From contig DFCS01000018.1 of assembly GCA_002367105.1 (NCBI GenBank), positions 1-52,126 of the forward strand: a DNA stretch of 52,126 bases, given 5' to 3'. The stretch comes from Hungatella sp. UBA3048 (GTDB lineage: Bacteria > Bacillota > Clostridia > Lachnospirales > Lachnospiraceae). Under the pieces are notes generated by a model. That model saw only the letters and a program-made list of their open reading frames with translations, made no database searches and was not told the DNA's origin. Shown piece after piece: positions 15,256 to 23,752 of this stretch. The number at the start of each line of letters is the position of its first letter. Position 1 is the first letter of the stretch. Position numbers and translations under genes: made by a program.

Positions 15256-17040
15256 ATGAAGAACGATATTCGTGTTTTGGGTATTGCGCCCTATGAGGGA
15301 ATGAAAATTCAGATGCTCAATCTGGCGAAAGAATATCCCCAGATTGATTTGACAGTCTATGTGGGTGATATGGAGCAGGGTCTTATCATCGCCCGGAATA
15401 ACTTTCATGGAGATTACGATGTGGTAATATCCCGTGGTGCTACGGCACAGATGTTGCGGCAGCAGTTAACCATTCCGGTTATCGAGATTGAAATTTCTAT
15501 GTACGATATTCTCTGTGCCATTAAACTGGCGGGCGGGCTGAAAAAAAAGACTACCATGATTTCCTTCGCCGATATACGAAATCATGTACAGCCCCTATGT
15601 GAATTGCTGGAATGTGACATTGATATCCATACAGTAGAATCTATTGAGGCGGTGGAGCCGACCCTGCGCAGCCTTCAGGATAAACAGTGCGAGACCATTC
15701 TCTGCGACGTGATTGTTAACACCGCAGCCCAGCGGCTCGGAATCAATTCTTTTCTGATCACCTCCGGGATAGACAGTATCCGCAATGCCTTTAATGAGGC
15801 ATTGTTTCTTTGCGAAAGCCAACAATACCTGCGGGATGAAAACTTGTTTTTTCGAGAGCTTATTCGCGGGCAGATCGGGCATACGATTGTCTTTGACAGT
15901 CAGGGAAATTTGTTTCTGTCCACGCTGGAAGATTTAAAGCCTGAATTATTGGAGTTGCTGCGTCAGGAACTATCCCAGGCTGGACAGGAGGGGGATCAGC
16001 GAATCAGCCGTTCACTGAAAGGCATGCGCTACTCCATTCGTGTTCGGCAAATTGCCAGCGGTTCTTTGCGATATACCGCCTTTTTCTTCGATGAAAGAAA
16101 ATTGCCGGTATCCTCAAACCAAATGGGTATCAGTTTCTCCGGCCGAGCCGATGCAGAGGCAGCTTATTACAACAGCATTTTCAGCTTTGCAGGGAATCTC
16201 CAAGGCTTTCAGCAGGAAATTGACCAAATAGGCCAAAGTACCGCCCCTGTCATCTTCACAGGCGAGGATGGCACGGGTAAGGAATCCATCGTCAGCATGT
16301 TTTACATCAGGGGCCCGCTGAACAACAACCCCTTAGTGTCCATCAACTGCAGTCTGCTGAACGACCGCAGCTGGGCGTTTCTTATGGAGCATCACAACTC
16401 CCCATTGGCTGACGAGGGCAGCACCCTGTATTTTGCGAATGTGGATGTATTATCTCTGGAACGGCAGTATCAGCTAATCGCTGTGCTGAAAGAGATGGAT
16501 GTGTGCCAGCGAAACAGGGTAATGATTTCCTGTGTTTGCCAGAGCGGCGAATATATATCTAAAGTAGGTGCTCTTTTTCGAGAAAAGCTATCCTGTCTTT
16601 CCTTGTATCTGCCTCCGCTGCGTCAGCTCTCCCATCAGATTCCAACTCTCATGAATCTATGTCTGAGCCACATGAACGTCAACATGCCCCGGCAGATCTT
16701 AGGTGCAGATCCGGAAGCGCTGTCTCTGCTGCAAAGTTACAACTGGCCCCATAATTACACCCAATTCCGCCGGGTAATTGAGGAACTGGCGATAACGGGT
16801 ACCAGCCAGATCATCACCGCCGAAAATGTCCGTCAGGTACTGCGCAAGGAACGGCACGTTGGTGCTTTCTCCTCCCTGAAAGAAAATGCAGCTACTCCTC
16901 TGGATTTAAACCGTACGCTTTCAGAGATCAGCCAGGACATTGCTATCAGGGTGGTAGGCGAAACTGAGGGCAACCACACCGCCGCAGCCAAACGCCTGGG
17001 CATCAGCCGTACAACCCTATGGCGTCTGCTGCAAAAATAA
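15256..17040 (+). CDS. PrpR_N-domain regulator with degenerate AAA+ domain and Fis-type HTH
   Basis: 594-residue transcription regulator. Residues about 5-175 match the PrpR N-terminal sensory domain (APYEGMKIQM, VVISRGATAQML, IEIEISMYDIL). Residues about 330-520 resemble an AAA+ domain with P-loop TGEDGTGKES near 334, but there is no GAFTGA loop and the Walker B region (GSTLYFANVDVL) lacks the usual DE. The C-terminus (GNHTAAAKRLGISRTTLWR) is a Fis-type helix-turn-helix. It probably does not activate sigma-54; its own promoter and nearby boxes look sigma-A. Start ATG 15256 sits five bases after GAGG. Divergent from the sugar-acid cluster, which it presumably controls. Confidence 0.8.
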   Translation: MKNDIRVLGIAPYEGMKIQMLNLAKEYPQIDLTVYVGDMEQGLIIARNNFHGDYDVVISRGATAQMLRQQLTIPVIEIEISMYDILCAIKLAGGLKKKTTMISFADIRNHVQPLCELLECDIDIHTVESIEAVEPTLRSLQDKQCETILCDVIVNTAAQRLGINSFLITSGIDSIRNAFNEALFLCESQQYLRDENLFFRELIRGQIGHTIVFDSQGNLFLSTLEDLKPELLELLRQELSQAGQEGDQRISRSLKGMRYSIRVRQIASGSLRYTAFFFDERKLPVSSNQMGISFSGRADAEAAYYNSIFSFAGNLQGFQQEIDQIGQSTAPVIFTGEDGTGKESIVSMFYIRGPLNNNPLVSINCSLLNDRSWAFLMEHHNSPLADEGSTLYFANVDVLSLERQYQLIAVLKEMDVCQRNRVMISCVCQSGEYISKVGALFREKLSCLSLYLPPLRQLSHQIPTLMNLCLSHMNVNMPRQILGADPEALSLLQSYNWPHNYTQFRRVIEELAITGTSQIITAENVRQVLRKERHVGAFSSLKENAATPLDLNRTLSEISQDIAIRVVGETEGNHTAAAKRLGISRTTLWRLLQK

Positions 17041-17170
17041 TACGCAATAAAGTACTCAAGTATCTGTCAGCAAGCAAACGAAAGAAGTGGATGGATAGGT
17101 TTAAATAGAACCGAGTGAAGTGTTGGGTATTTGTATTTAATTGTAAATTAATTAATAAGGAGGAGATTGT

Positions 17171-17833
17171 ATGGAAATTGACCATATTTTCATATGTACA
17201 GAAAATAAAGCACCATCAGGAGATTTACTTGTGGAATTTGGACTTGTAGAAGGTTCTTCAAATACACACCCTGGACAAGGGACTGCAAATAGGAGATTCT
17301 ATTTTCATAATTTAATGTTAGAACTTTTGTGGATTGAAAATTTAGAAGAAGTGCAAAGCGAACGTACAAAGCCAATGAGATTGTTTGAGCGTTGTGAATT
17401 GACTTCAAATAATGTTTCTCCTTTTGGAATTGGATTCAGACCTACAAAGGAAAAAGACGAAGCAGCACCATTTCCATCATGGGATTATCATCCTATTTAT
17501 TTGCCGGATTTTCTTAAAATTCAAGTGGCTGATAATACACCTTTGAGCGAACCAATGTATTTTTATCTGTCTTTTGCTATGCGGCAAGATAAAGTTTCCG
17601 AAGATAAAAGAGAACCGATGGAACATAAAGTTCCTTTAAAAGAAGTAACAAATGTAAAAATACATGTAAATCAAGATATTTCTTTATGGACTTCTGCTTA
17701 CATTCTAAATCAACTTCATGATTTATCAGTTGAAAACGATAAAGAACATTTTATTGAGTTAGAATTTGATAATGGAACATTTAATCAATCGAAAGATTTT
17801 AGACCGAATTTACCTTTATTCATTAAGTGGTAA
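17171..17833 (+). CDS. Glyoxalase-like domain protein (VOC superfamily)
   Basis: 220-residue protein with a Glyoxalase_3-like start (MEIDHIFICTE, then NRRFYFHNLMLELLWI). The first half supplies a VOC-type fold with a likely metal pair His5/Glu in LELLW; the second half has no landmark I recognise. No signal peptide is visible. ATG 17171 follows AAGGAGGAG by five bases, so the start is secure. The gene is clearly more AT-rich than the adjacent regulator, hinting at separate acquisition. It stands alone on the plus strand, convergent with the DUF2200 gene. Substrate unknown. Confidence 0.7.
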   Translation: MEIDHIFICTENKAPSGDLLVEFGLVEGSSNTHPGQGTANRRFYFHNLMLELLWIENLEEVQSERTKPMRLFERCELTSNNVSPFGIGFRPTKEKDEAAPFPSWDYHPIYLPDFLKIQVADNTPLSEPMYFYLSFAMRQDKVSEDKREPMEHKVPLKEVTNVKIHVNQDISLWTSAYILNQLHDLSVENDKEHFIELEFDNGTFNQSKDFRPNLPLFIKW

Positions 17834-17894
17834 TTATTTTTATAAAAAGAATTCTTTAACTTATCAATACAAGTCATTTTATGTAAAAAACAAA

Positions 17895-17925
17895 TTTATG
17901 GAAGCCATTTTGTGGCTTCCATAAA
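17895..17925 (-). terminator. Strong hairpin terminator between convergent genes
   Basis: A perfect 13-bp stem (17895-17907 with 17913-17925) and a five-base loop. On the minus strand it is followed by TTTGTTTTTT, ending the DUF2200 transcript; it may also stop the plus-strand gene. Confidence 0.85.
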
Positions 17926-17941
17926 AAATATCAGTTTTTTC

Positions 17942-18304
17942 TTAAAGCGGCTGCTTGCCTCTGAGCACCTTCTCCATTGGCTTACCTTTCGCCAGTTCAT
18001 CCACCAATTTGTCTAACCAGCGTACCTTCTTCATAAGCGAATCTTCGATTTCCTCGACGCGAACCCCGCAGATTACTCCGGTGATTTCTAAAGCATTCGG
18101 ATTGATTTGAGGGGCTTCGGCAAAGAACGTCTCAAAATCAACATCTTTTTCGATTTGAGACTGCAGCCCGTGTTCATCGTAACCTGTCAGCCATTGGATG
18201 ACGGTATCGACTTCCGCCTTCGTGCGTCCTTTGCGCTCTGCTTTTTGAATATACAGAGGGTAGACGCCAGAGAATTTCATTTTGTATACACGTTCGTTAT
18301 TCAT
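17942..18304 (-). CDS. DUF2200 family protein
   Basis: 120-residue cytosolic protein that matches the DUF2200 family by RVYKMKFSGVYPLYIQKAE, KGRTKAEVD and WLTGYD near the N-terminus, and by an N-rich/acidic middle before VRWLDKLVDELAKGKPMEKVLRG. The family is small, helical and of unknown function; no catalytic motif is apparent. ATG 18304 is chosen because GGAGGA lies six bases upstream; the in-frame GTG at 18310 abuts that site. Its start region overlaps the stop codon of a truncated VOC reading frame, so the two may once have been an operon. Confidence 0.85.
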   Translation of the reverse strand: MNNERVYKMKFSGVYPLYIQKAERKGRTKAEVDTVIQWLTGYDEHGLQSQIEKDVDFETFFAEAPQINPNALEITGVICGVRVEEIEDSLMKKVRWLDKLVDELAKGKPMEKVLRGKQPL

Positions 18305-18306
18305 TT

Positions 18307-18402
18307 TCACTCCTCCATTTCCTTCGGTGCTTCTTCAGCTATGAAATTCCAGCCCACGCCGAACTTGTCCGTTACTGCGGCATGGAACACGCTGTAATCC
18401 TT
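18307..18402 (-). pseudogene. C-terminal remnant of a PhnB-like VOC protein
   Basis: An open frame without start that reads VFHAAVTDKFGVGWNFIAE and ends EMEE-stop, matching the C-terminal strand of PhnB/YjdN-like VOC proteins (DKFGVxW). Its upstream part is missing: the frame runs into the 3' end of the endonuclease IV-like gene. The stop TGA overlaps the DUF2200 start region. Confidence 0.55.
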
Positions 18403-19220
18403 TACATTCTTTCATATGTCTGTTTCAGGAGCAAAGCATCCTTTTCCAGTAACGGTCCTTCAGCAATTATACACCCCTTAACGTTAAAATCCCTAATGGC
18501 TCTCAGACATTCTATATAATTAAAATCACTTTCCATTAATGGAGCATGACTTATTTCCCCCTTTGAGGTATACCTTATACCTCCCATGTGAATATGCAAA
18601 TCCTCTATTGCGCTCCTGCCCAGATTATTACAGACATATTCAAGAATATCCGCAAAATCATCATACCTTCTGAGCCCTCCGTTCGTTCTCGCATGGATAT
18701 GTGAAAAATCAATACAAAGCTTACAGGCAGGAATCTCTTTACACAAAGCAACCAGTTCCTCCAAAGCACCAAACTGAGTTCCTTTTCCAGTTGTCTCAAG
18801 CCTATAATTGACTCCGCAGTCTGGCAGCTTCCTTAAATTGTCCTTAATGGTATCGTAAGTTTCTTTCTTTGAATCTTTCATATAGTATCCTGGATGCAAT
18901 ACCAAGCTCCTTCCGTTGACCTTTCTCAGCCCGCCGGCAGCATCAATTATTCTTTTTACTGATTGATTCTGTATTTCAACATCATCAGCATTCAAATTCA
19001 AATAATGAGACGCATGAGCGGAAAGATAAAAATCTTCCTTATTCTTCGCCTCCAGTATCGCCGCCTTATTGTGATCCGTTACATTGACATTACGGACAAA
19101 AAGAAGTTCCATAGCATCCAATCCCACAGACTTCAAATAATGAATGGCACTTGTATAATTATATTTCTTTGTGCCGTTATGTATCGGCAAACCAGATATA
19201 CCAAATAACAATTTTTTCAT
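18402..19220 (-). CDS. Endonuclease IV-like TIM-barrel protein
   Basis: About 272 residues, AP endonuclease family 2 (Nfo/xylose isomerase-like) fold. Metal-site motifs are SAHASHYLN, LHPGYYM, RLETTGK, CIDFSHIHAR, HIHMGGIRYTSKGE and IAEGP. The arrangement resembles the short archaeal/clostridial Nfo-like proteins, which may act on abasic DNA sites or on sugar phosphates; the DHAHIGEG-like motif of true Nfo is altered to the SKGEISHAPL type. ATG 19220 is tentative since the ribosome site is weak; GTG 19229 is possible. The 3' end runs into a VOC remnant, so its last codons may have been rewritten by a deletion. Confidence 0.65.
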   Translation of the reverse strand: MKKLLFGISGLPIHNGTKKYNYTSAIHYLKSVGLDAMELLFVRNVNVTDHNKAAILEAKNKEDFYLSAHASHYLNLNADDVEIQNQSVKRIIDAAGGLRKVNGRSLVLHPGYYMKDSKKETYDTIKDNLRKLPDCGVNYRLETTGKGTQFGALEELVALCKEIPACKLCIDFSHIHARTNGGLRRYDDFADILEYVCNNLGRSAIEDLHIHMGGIRYTSKGEISHAPLMESDFNYIECLRAIRDFNVKGCIIAEGPLLEKDALLLKQTYERM

Positions 19221-19635
19221 ACTTTCCACTAATCATCTGAATTCCTGCAAAATTACTGGAACCCGGAATTTCCCTTTCATTGTTAAAGTGAATAACTCAA
19301 TTTACGAGTTTAGCCTCTTACCAGACGGTTCATTAACTTTTATTCTGACAACATGGACACTATAAAAGAATATATAATTATTTAGTTATTCTGTCCGCTT
19401 AATATCTTCTATATCCGTCTTTGTATCTAAATATCAAGAAACTATACCGGACAGTTTTATGGGACTGATTAAAATTATGCACAAACACAAAAACTAATAT
19501 AAGATAACCATTAGTATCCAAAGGTAGAAATCATTTTTCGGAATGGAGTTAAGATCATTTCCGCATATGGGAAAAGCCCACTATACATGGGCTTTTTAGT
19601 CTGTGTTTTTTAGTTTTAGTTTTTCAGATATGCCT
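19221..19635. other. Gene-free spacer upstream of the endonuclease IV-like gene
   Basis: About 415 AT-rich bases. It contains the hairpin at 19572-19596 at its right end. I find no other gene or RNA; short open frames here have no ribosome sites. Confidence 0.6.
19572..19596 (-). terminator. Terminator after phoU
   Basis: AAAAGCCCA (19572-19580) pairs with TGGGCTTTT (19588-19596) around a seven-base loop, 40 bases beyond the phoU stop codon. The T-rich arm works on either strand. Confidence 0.7.
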
Positions 19636-20289
19636 CTAATTAATTTCCTTCAACTCACCTGTAATCATGTAAATCGTTCTTTCACATATATTGGTAGAGT
19701 GGTCGGCAATTCTCTCAAGATACCGTCCTAAGAAAAGAAGTTTTGTACCTTGTTTTGTAAGTTCCCTTTTTTCTGTGATGATGTTAAGGAAATCATTTAT
19801 AACGGTTTCATAGAGCCTGTCAACCTCTTCGTCCCTCTCAGCTGCCTTTTCTGCAAGGGCAATATCTTCATTTACAAAGGCATCAAGGCTCATTTTTAAC
19901 ATTTTCTGAGCAATATCTGCCATTCTTGGAATATCCTTTAGGGAATTCAAAATGGGGTCTTCGCCAATCTCAAGTATTACCTCTGCAATGTTTACTGCAT
20001 TATCACCCATTCTCTCAAGATCTGTTATAATTTTCAGAACCGATGCAATTGTCCTTAAATCCTTGGCGAGAGGCTGCTGAAGGGCAAGAAGCATCATACA
20101 TTCCTTTTCAATTTCAAGTTCTAACTGATCTATTTCATCATCTTTCTTCAAAACATTCCTTGCAAGATCAAGATCTTGTGTCTTCATAGCAGTCACTGCC
20201 GAGTCAATAATATTCTCAACCAGAGCTCCCATTTTTAATACCTTTTGTTTCACTCCATTTATCTTCTGTGTAAAACGTTCTCTAACCAA
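19636..20289 (-). CDS. phoU: Phosphate transport regulator PhoU
   Basis: 217-residue all-helical cytosolic protein with two PhoU repeats (about residues 10-100 and 115-210). The metal-binding ExxxD patterns are visible as DDEIDQLELEIEKE in the first and ERDEEVDRLYE in the second. It restrains Pst uptake and the Pho regulon when phosphate is ample. Start: AAAGGAG directly abuts the ATG at 20298, while TTG at 20289 lies nine bases downstream and gives the usual N-terminus (M)VRERF, so TTG is preferred. Last gene of the pst operon, 43 bases after pstB1. Confidence 0.9.
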   Translation of the reverse strand: MVRERFTQKINGVKQKVLKMGALVENIIDSAVTAMKTQDLDLARNVLKKDDEIDQLELEIEKECMMLLALQQPLAKDLRTIASVLKIITDLERMGDNAVNIAEVILEIGEDPILNSLKDIPRMADIAQKMLKMSLDAFVNEDIALAEKAAERDEEVDRLYETVINDFLNIITEKRELTKQGTKLLFLGRYLERIADHSTNICERTIYMITGELKEIN

Positions 20290-20332
20290 TATGCTCATCT
20301 CCTTTTACAAAAAATTATAGAATATCGGAATT

Positions 20333-21094
20333 TTAACCAAATCTTCCGGTAAGGTAATCGTTCGTCCGATTATCCTTGGGGAATGAAAAAACCTCTTGGG
20401 TATAACCTTGTTCTATTAGATCTCCCATTAACATGAATGCAACCCGGTCAGCGATACGCCCAGCCTGCTGAACGGTATGCGGTGCAATGATAATGGTGTA
20501 TTGCTCCTTAAGCTGTATTAAGGATTCTTCAATTTTGGCCGTTGATATTGGATCAAGAGCTGAGCAGGGTCTGTCCAGCAATATAACCTCCGGCTCAAGA
20601 GCCAATACCCTGGCAATACACAAGCGCTGCTGCTGACCGCCGGATAGCCTGGCTGCAGGAGTATCCAGTCTGTCTTTGACATCATCCCAAAGGGCAGACA
20701 TACGCAGAGCCTTTTCCACCTCTTCTGCCAAATCCGCCTTGGTTTTCAATCCACCCATACGGGGGCCCAATGCGACATTGTCAAAGATTGACATAGGCAG
20801 AGGTGTTGGAACATCAAAGACCATCCCTACCCTGCGGCGCAGTTCTGTAACATTAACATCCGGGTCAAAGATGTTTTTCCCATCTAAAAGTATCTCACCC
20901 TCCTGACGGGCTCCCGCAGTCAAATCACTCAGACGGTTTAATGTGCGAAGCAGTGTTGTTATACCACTGTTGGCTGGACCAAAAACAGCCATAATCCGAT
21001 TTTTAGGTATCTCCAGGTTCAGTTCTTTAATAACCTGCTTTTGTTGATAATAGAAGTTTAATCCTTTTATTTCTATTTTTGATTTCTGTGTCAT
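20333..21094 (-). CDS. Phosphate ABC transporter ATPase-like subunit with degenerate Walker motifs (PstB1)
   Basis: 253-residue PstB homolog expected at the cytoplasmic face of PstCA. The fold and signature motif LSGGQQQR are intact, but the Walker A reads GPANSGITT, with the essential Lys replaced by Ile; the Q-loop is VFDVP with Asp for Gln; and Walker B reads LLDRPCSALDP with Arg for the catalytic Glu. The H-loop His (APHTVQQA) remains. All three changes were checked on the codons (ATA, GAT, AGA). Alone it should hydrolyse ATP poorly. The partner at 23753-24550 has good Walker motifs but an altered signature, so a heterodimer is suggested. Start ATG 21094 behind GAGGTG. Confidence 0.9.
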   Translation of the reverse strand: MTQKSKIEIKGLNFYYQQKQVIKELNLEIPKNRIMAVFGPANSGITTLLRTLNRLSDLTAGARQEGEILLDGKNIFDPDVNVTELRRRVGMVFDVPTPLPMSIFDNVALGPRMGGLKTKADLAEEVEKALRMSALWDDVKDRLDTPAARLSGGQQQRLCIARVLALEPEVILLDRPCSALDPISTAKIEESLIQLKEQYTIIIAPHTVQQAGRIADRVAFMLMGDLIEQGYTQEVFSFPKDNRTNDYLTGRFG

Positions 21095-21104
21095 TTTTCA
21101 CCTC

Positions 21105-21941
21105 TTAACGGCCTTTCGCTATGAATCTATTGACCAGCATATTGAACCCAACATTAAGCAGAAGAATAAGAATAATCAGGAGCGCTGCTGTTCCATAAGC
21201 GTTATCCATGGATATACCCTCTCTCGCCAGTATATAAAAATGTACTGCCATCGTCCGAGTTGGGGAGAAGATTGATGTTGGCATACGCAATGCTGATCCT
21301 GCGGTTAAAATAACAGCAGCTGTCTCAGCTACACATCTTCCTATGCTTAAAATCACTCCATTTACGATACCAGGGAGTGCTGATGGGAGTACCGTCCTGG
21401 TTATTGCCTGCCACTTAGTGAGTCCTAAAGAGAAACCTACCTCCCGGTATAGCTGCGGCACAGTACGAATCGCCTCTTCTGATGTACGTATGATAGTAGG
21501 CAGAATCATGATAGCCATGGTTAATCCGCCGGACAAAATTGACCATCCCATTTTTAAGTATATAACAAAGAAGATAAAACCAAAGAGTCCATAAACAATG
21601 GATGGGATCCCTGCCAGAGACTCGGCACTGAAGCGGATAATGCGGGTGACTCTGCTCTCACGTGTGTACTCCGTAAGGTATATAGCTGTTCCAATCCCAA
21701 ACGGTGTTGCGACAATAACGGCTACAGCAGTCACAATCAGAGTACCGACAATGGAAGAAGAAATACCACCAGAACGGCCCATATCCCGCGGAATATCCGT
21801 TAAAAACTGCCAGCTGAGCATAGGTATGCCCTTGATTAGTATATGGATAATTATAGAAAAAAGAATTGCAATAACAAGAAGCGCAGCTGTCCAGATCAAA
21901 ACTTTTGCTATCTTTTCGGAAGTTTTCGCGTTAATTCTCAT
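21105..21941 (-). CDS. pstA: Phosphate ABC transporter permease PstA
   Basis: 278-residue inner-membrane permease with six predicted helices and the ABC permease loop near TSEEAIRTVPQLYREVGFSLG, typical of PstA. It forms the channel with PstC. ATG 21941 is preferred: GAGG is five bases upstream, and the frame's earlier ATG at 21983 would overlap pstC by 35 bases. The gap to pstC is seven bases. It lies in order between pstC and pstB1, so co-transcription is nearly certain. Confidence 0.9.
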   Translation of the reverse strand: MRINAKTSEKIAKVLIWTAALLVIAILFSIIIHILIKGIPMLSWQFLTDIPRDMGRSGGISSSIVGTLIVTAVAVIVATPFGIGTAIYLTEYTRESRVTRIIRFSAESLAGIPSIVYGLFGFIFFVIYLKMGWSILSGGLTMAIMILPTIIRTSEEAIRTVPQLYREVGFSLGLTKWQAITRTVLPSALPGIVNGVILSIGRCVAETAAVILTAGSALRMPTSIFSPTRTMAVHFYILAREGISMDNAYGTAALLIILILLLNVGFNMLVNRFIAKGR

Positions 21942-21948
21942 AGTGACC

Positions 21949-22794
21949 TCACCTCTTTCGTGTGATGTATTGGGCAGTAGCATTTAAAACCATGATAATG
22001 ACAAACAATACAATACCTGTGGCAAAAAGCGCCTGCTGGTGTTCGCCAGATGCATATCCCATCTCAATACCGATATTCGTGGTCAGTGTTCTGACAGGGT
22101 CAAGAACTGATTCAGGAAGTGCGACAGCATTACCCAGAACCATAATTACCGCCATAGTCTCACCAATTGCCCTGCCTAAACCTAAAATCACGGCGGCAAC
22201 AATACCCGATTTGGCCGCAGGTAACAGCAGGGAACGTATCGTTTGCCATTGTGTCAATCCTAATGCAAGTGCCCCATCCTTATAATGGCGCGGCAGCGCA
22301 AGGAGGGATACTTCGGTGATGCTGATGATCGTTGGCAGGATCATAATACCCAAAATGATGGATCCGGCCAATATGCTTAAGCCCGGCCCTCCCAGATAAT
22401 TACGTATCATTGGTACAACGAACAATACTCCCCAGAACCCATAAACCACGGAAGGTATGGCAGCCAGCAGCTGGATGGCTGGTCGGAATATGTTTCTAAG
22501 TTTTGCAGGCGCAAACTCAGCCAGAAAAATACTGCAGCATATGGCAATGGGAACTCCCAGGATTGCTGCTCCTAAAGTGACTGATACAGATCCCACTATC
22601 ATCGGGAAAATCCCATAGGCCCCCTGGCTGGGAGCCCATTTCATCCCAAAGACAAAGTTTATTATACCAACCTTTGCAATAATAGGGATACCTTTTATAA
22701 ATATAAACACAGTGATTAACGCCAGCACCGATAAAGTCGAAAGAGCAATTAGAAGAAACACACGCTCAGATAATTTTTCTTTAAAACTCTTCAT
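21949..22794 (-). CDS. pstC: Phosphate ABC transporter permease PstC
   Basis: 281-residue integral membrane permease with six helices. Typical PstC segments are KWAPSQGAYGIFPMIVGSV, AIPSVVYGFWG and the cytoplasmic loop EVSLLALPRHYKDGALALG that contacts the ATPases. Pairs with PstA to carry phosphate released by PstS. Its ATG overlaps the pstS stop (ATGA), indicating coupled translation. Nothing unusual in the sequence. Confidence 0.92.
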   Translation of the reverse strand: MKSFKEKLSERVFLLIALSTLSVLALITVFIFIKGIPIIAKVGIINFVFGMKWAPSQGAYGIFPMIVGSVSVTLGAAILGVPIAICCSIFLAEFAPAKLRNIFRPAIQLLAAIPSVVYGFWGVLFVVPMIRNYLGGPGLSILAGSIILGIMILPTIISITEVSLLALPRHYKDGALALGLTQWQTIRSLLLPAAKSGIVAAVILGLGRAIGETMAVIMVLGNAVALPESVLDPVRTLTTNIGIEMGYASGEHQQALFATGIVLFVIIMVLNATAQYITRKR

Positions 22795-23639
22795 TTTCCT
22801 GCCCCCTCTTCTGATGGAATAAGTCCCTCTTTGCTCAGTAGTTTTTGTCCTTCTGAAGAAAGGGTAAAATCTATGAATTTTTTATTTACCCCGGTCGGTT
22901 CCCCGTCTGTGACAAATAAAAACTGCCTGGACAGTCTGTAGCTGCCATTCATTATATTTTCTCGTGTCGCTTCGATACCATCTAAATGTAAAGCTTTCAC
23001 TTCATCCGTAACCAAACCCAAAGAGATAAATCCTATTGCATTGGGGTCATCCGCAACCAATTGCCGTACCGCACCATTGGAATCCTGGACGATAGCTTTC
23101 GGGGTTATCTCTTCTTCCCCCATCACAAGCTCCGCAAAGGCACTTCTTGTACCCGATCCTTCTTCACGCGCTATGATATTGATCTTTGACTTTGAGCCCC
23201 CCAATTGGCTCCAGTCGGTAATCGTAGCTGCGTAAATATCGCGAATCTGATCTGAAGTAAGGTCTTGTATCGGATTCCTGGGGTTCACTATTATTACTAA
23301 TCCATCCTTGGCAATTTCTACACTCCACAGATTTTTCTCCTCATCGGTCAATGCTCGGGAGGACATTCCAATATCAGCACTGTGTGTCTTGGTTGCCGTT
23401 ATACCGGCCGAAGATCCTCCACCCTGGATATCAATCACAGCGTCTGGATTTAAAGCCATGTACTCTTCTGCCAGAATCTCAGCATAGGGCTGTACGGAAG
23501 TTGAGCCTGCAACAATCGTGGCTGAGCCAGGTGCTTGGCTGCATGCAGTCAGCACACCCATAGAAAGGGTCAGTATCATTATACTGACAGAACCTTTTAT
23601 TCGTCTTAATAATTTGCATGTTACAATATTTTTCCTCAT
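22791..23639 (-). CDS. pstS: Phosphate-binding lipoprotein PstS
   Basis: About 282-residue substrate-binding lipoprotein anchored outside the membrane. The N-terminus has basic residues, a hydrophobic stretch and the lipobox LTAC, with Cys as the lipidation site. Phosphate-site motifs are AGSTSVQPY, GGGSSAGI and REEGSGTRSAF. ATG 23639 gives a conventional signal peptide; an in-frame ATG at 23657 is possible, and neither has a strong ribosome site. It lies 113 bases downstream of pstB2 and overlaps pstC by four bases. Confidence 0.9.
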   Translation of the reverse strand: MRKNIVTCKLLRRIKGSVSIMILTLSMGVLTACSQAPGSATIVAGSTSVQPYAEILAEEYMALNPDAVIDIQGGGSSAGITATKTHSADIGMSSRALTDEEKNLWSVEIAKDGLVIIVNPRNPIQDLTSDQIRDIYAATITDWSQLGGSKSKINIIAREEGSGTRSAFAELVMGEEEITPKAIVQDSNGAVRQLVADDPNAIGFISLGLVTDEVKALHLDGIEATRENIMNGSYRLSRQFLFVTDGEPTGVNKKFIDFTLSSEGQKLLSKEGLIPSEEGAGK

Positions 23640-23752
23640 GTCTCTCACAAAAATCAAACATCAAAATTATCTGCTTTGATAAAACCCTAATGTTCGATTT
23701 CCTCCATTTCTCAGAATATATTAAAGAACTGCAAGTTCACACTTTAAATTTT

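Noticed and set aside
19171..19365. Small plus-strand frame before the phoU terminator
   Set aside because: No ribosome site, partly antisense to the endonuclease IV-like gene, no recognisable motif.
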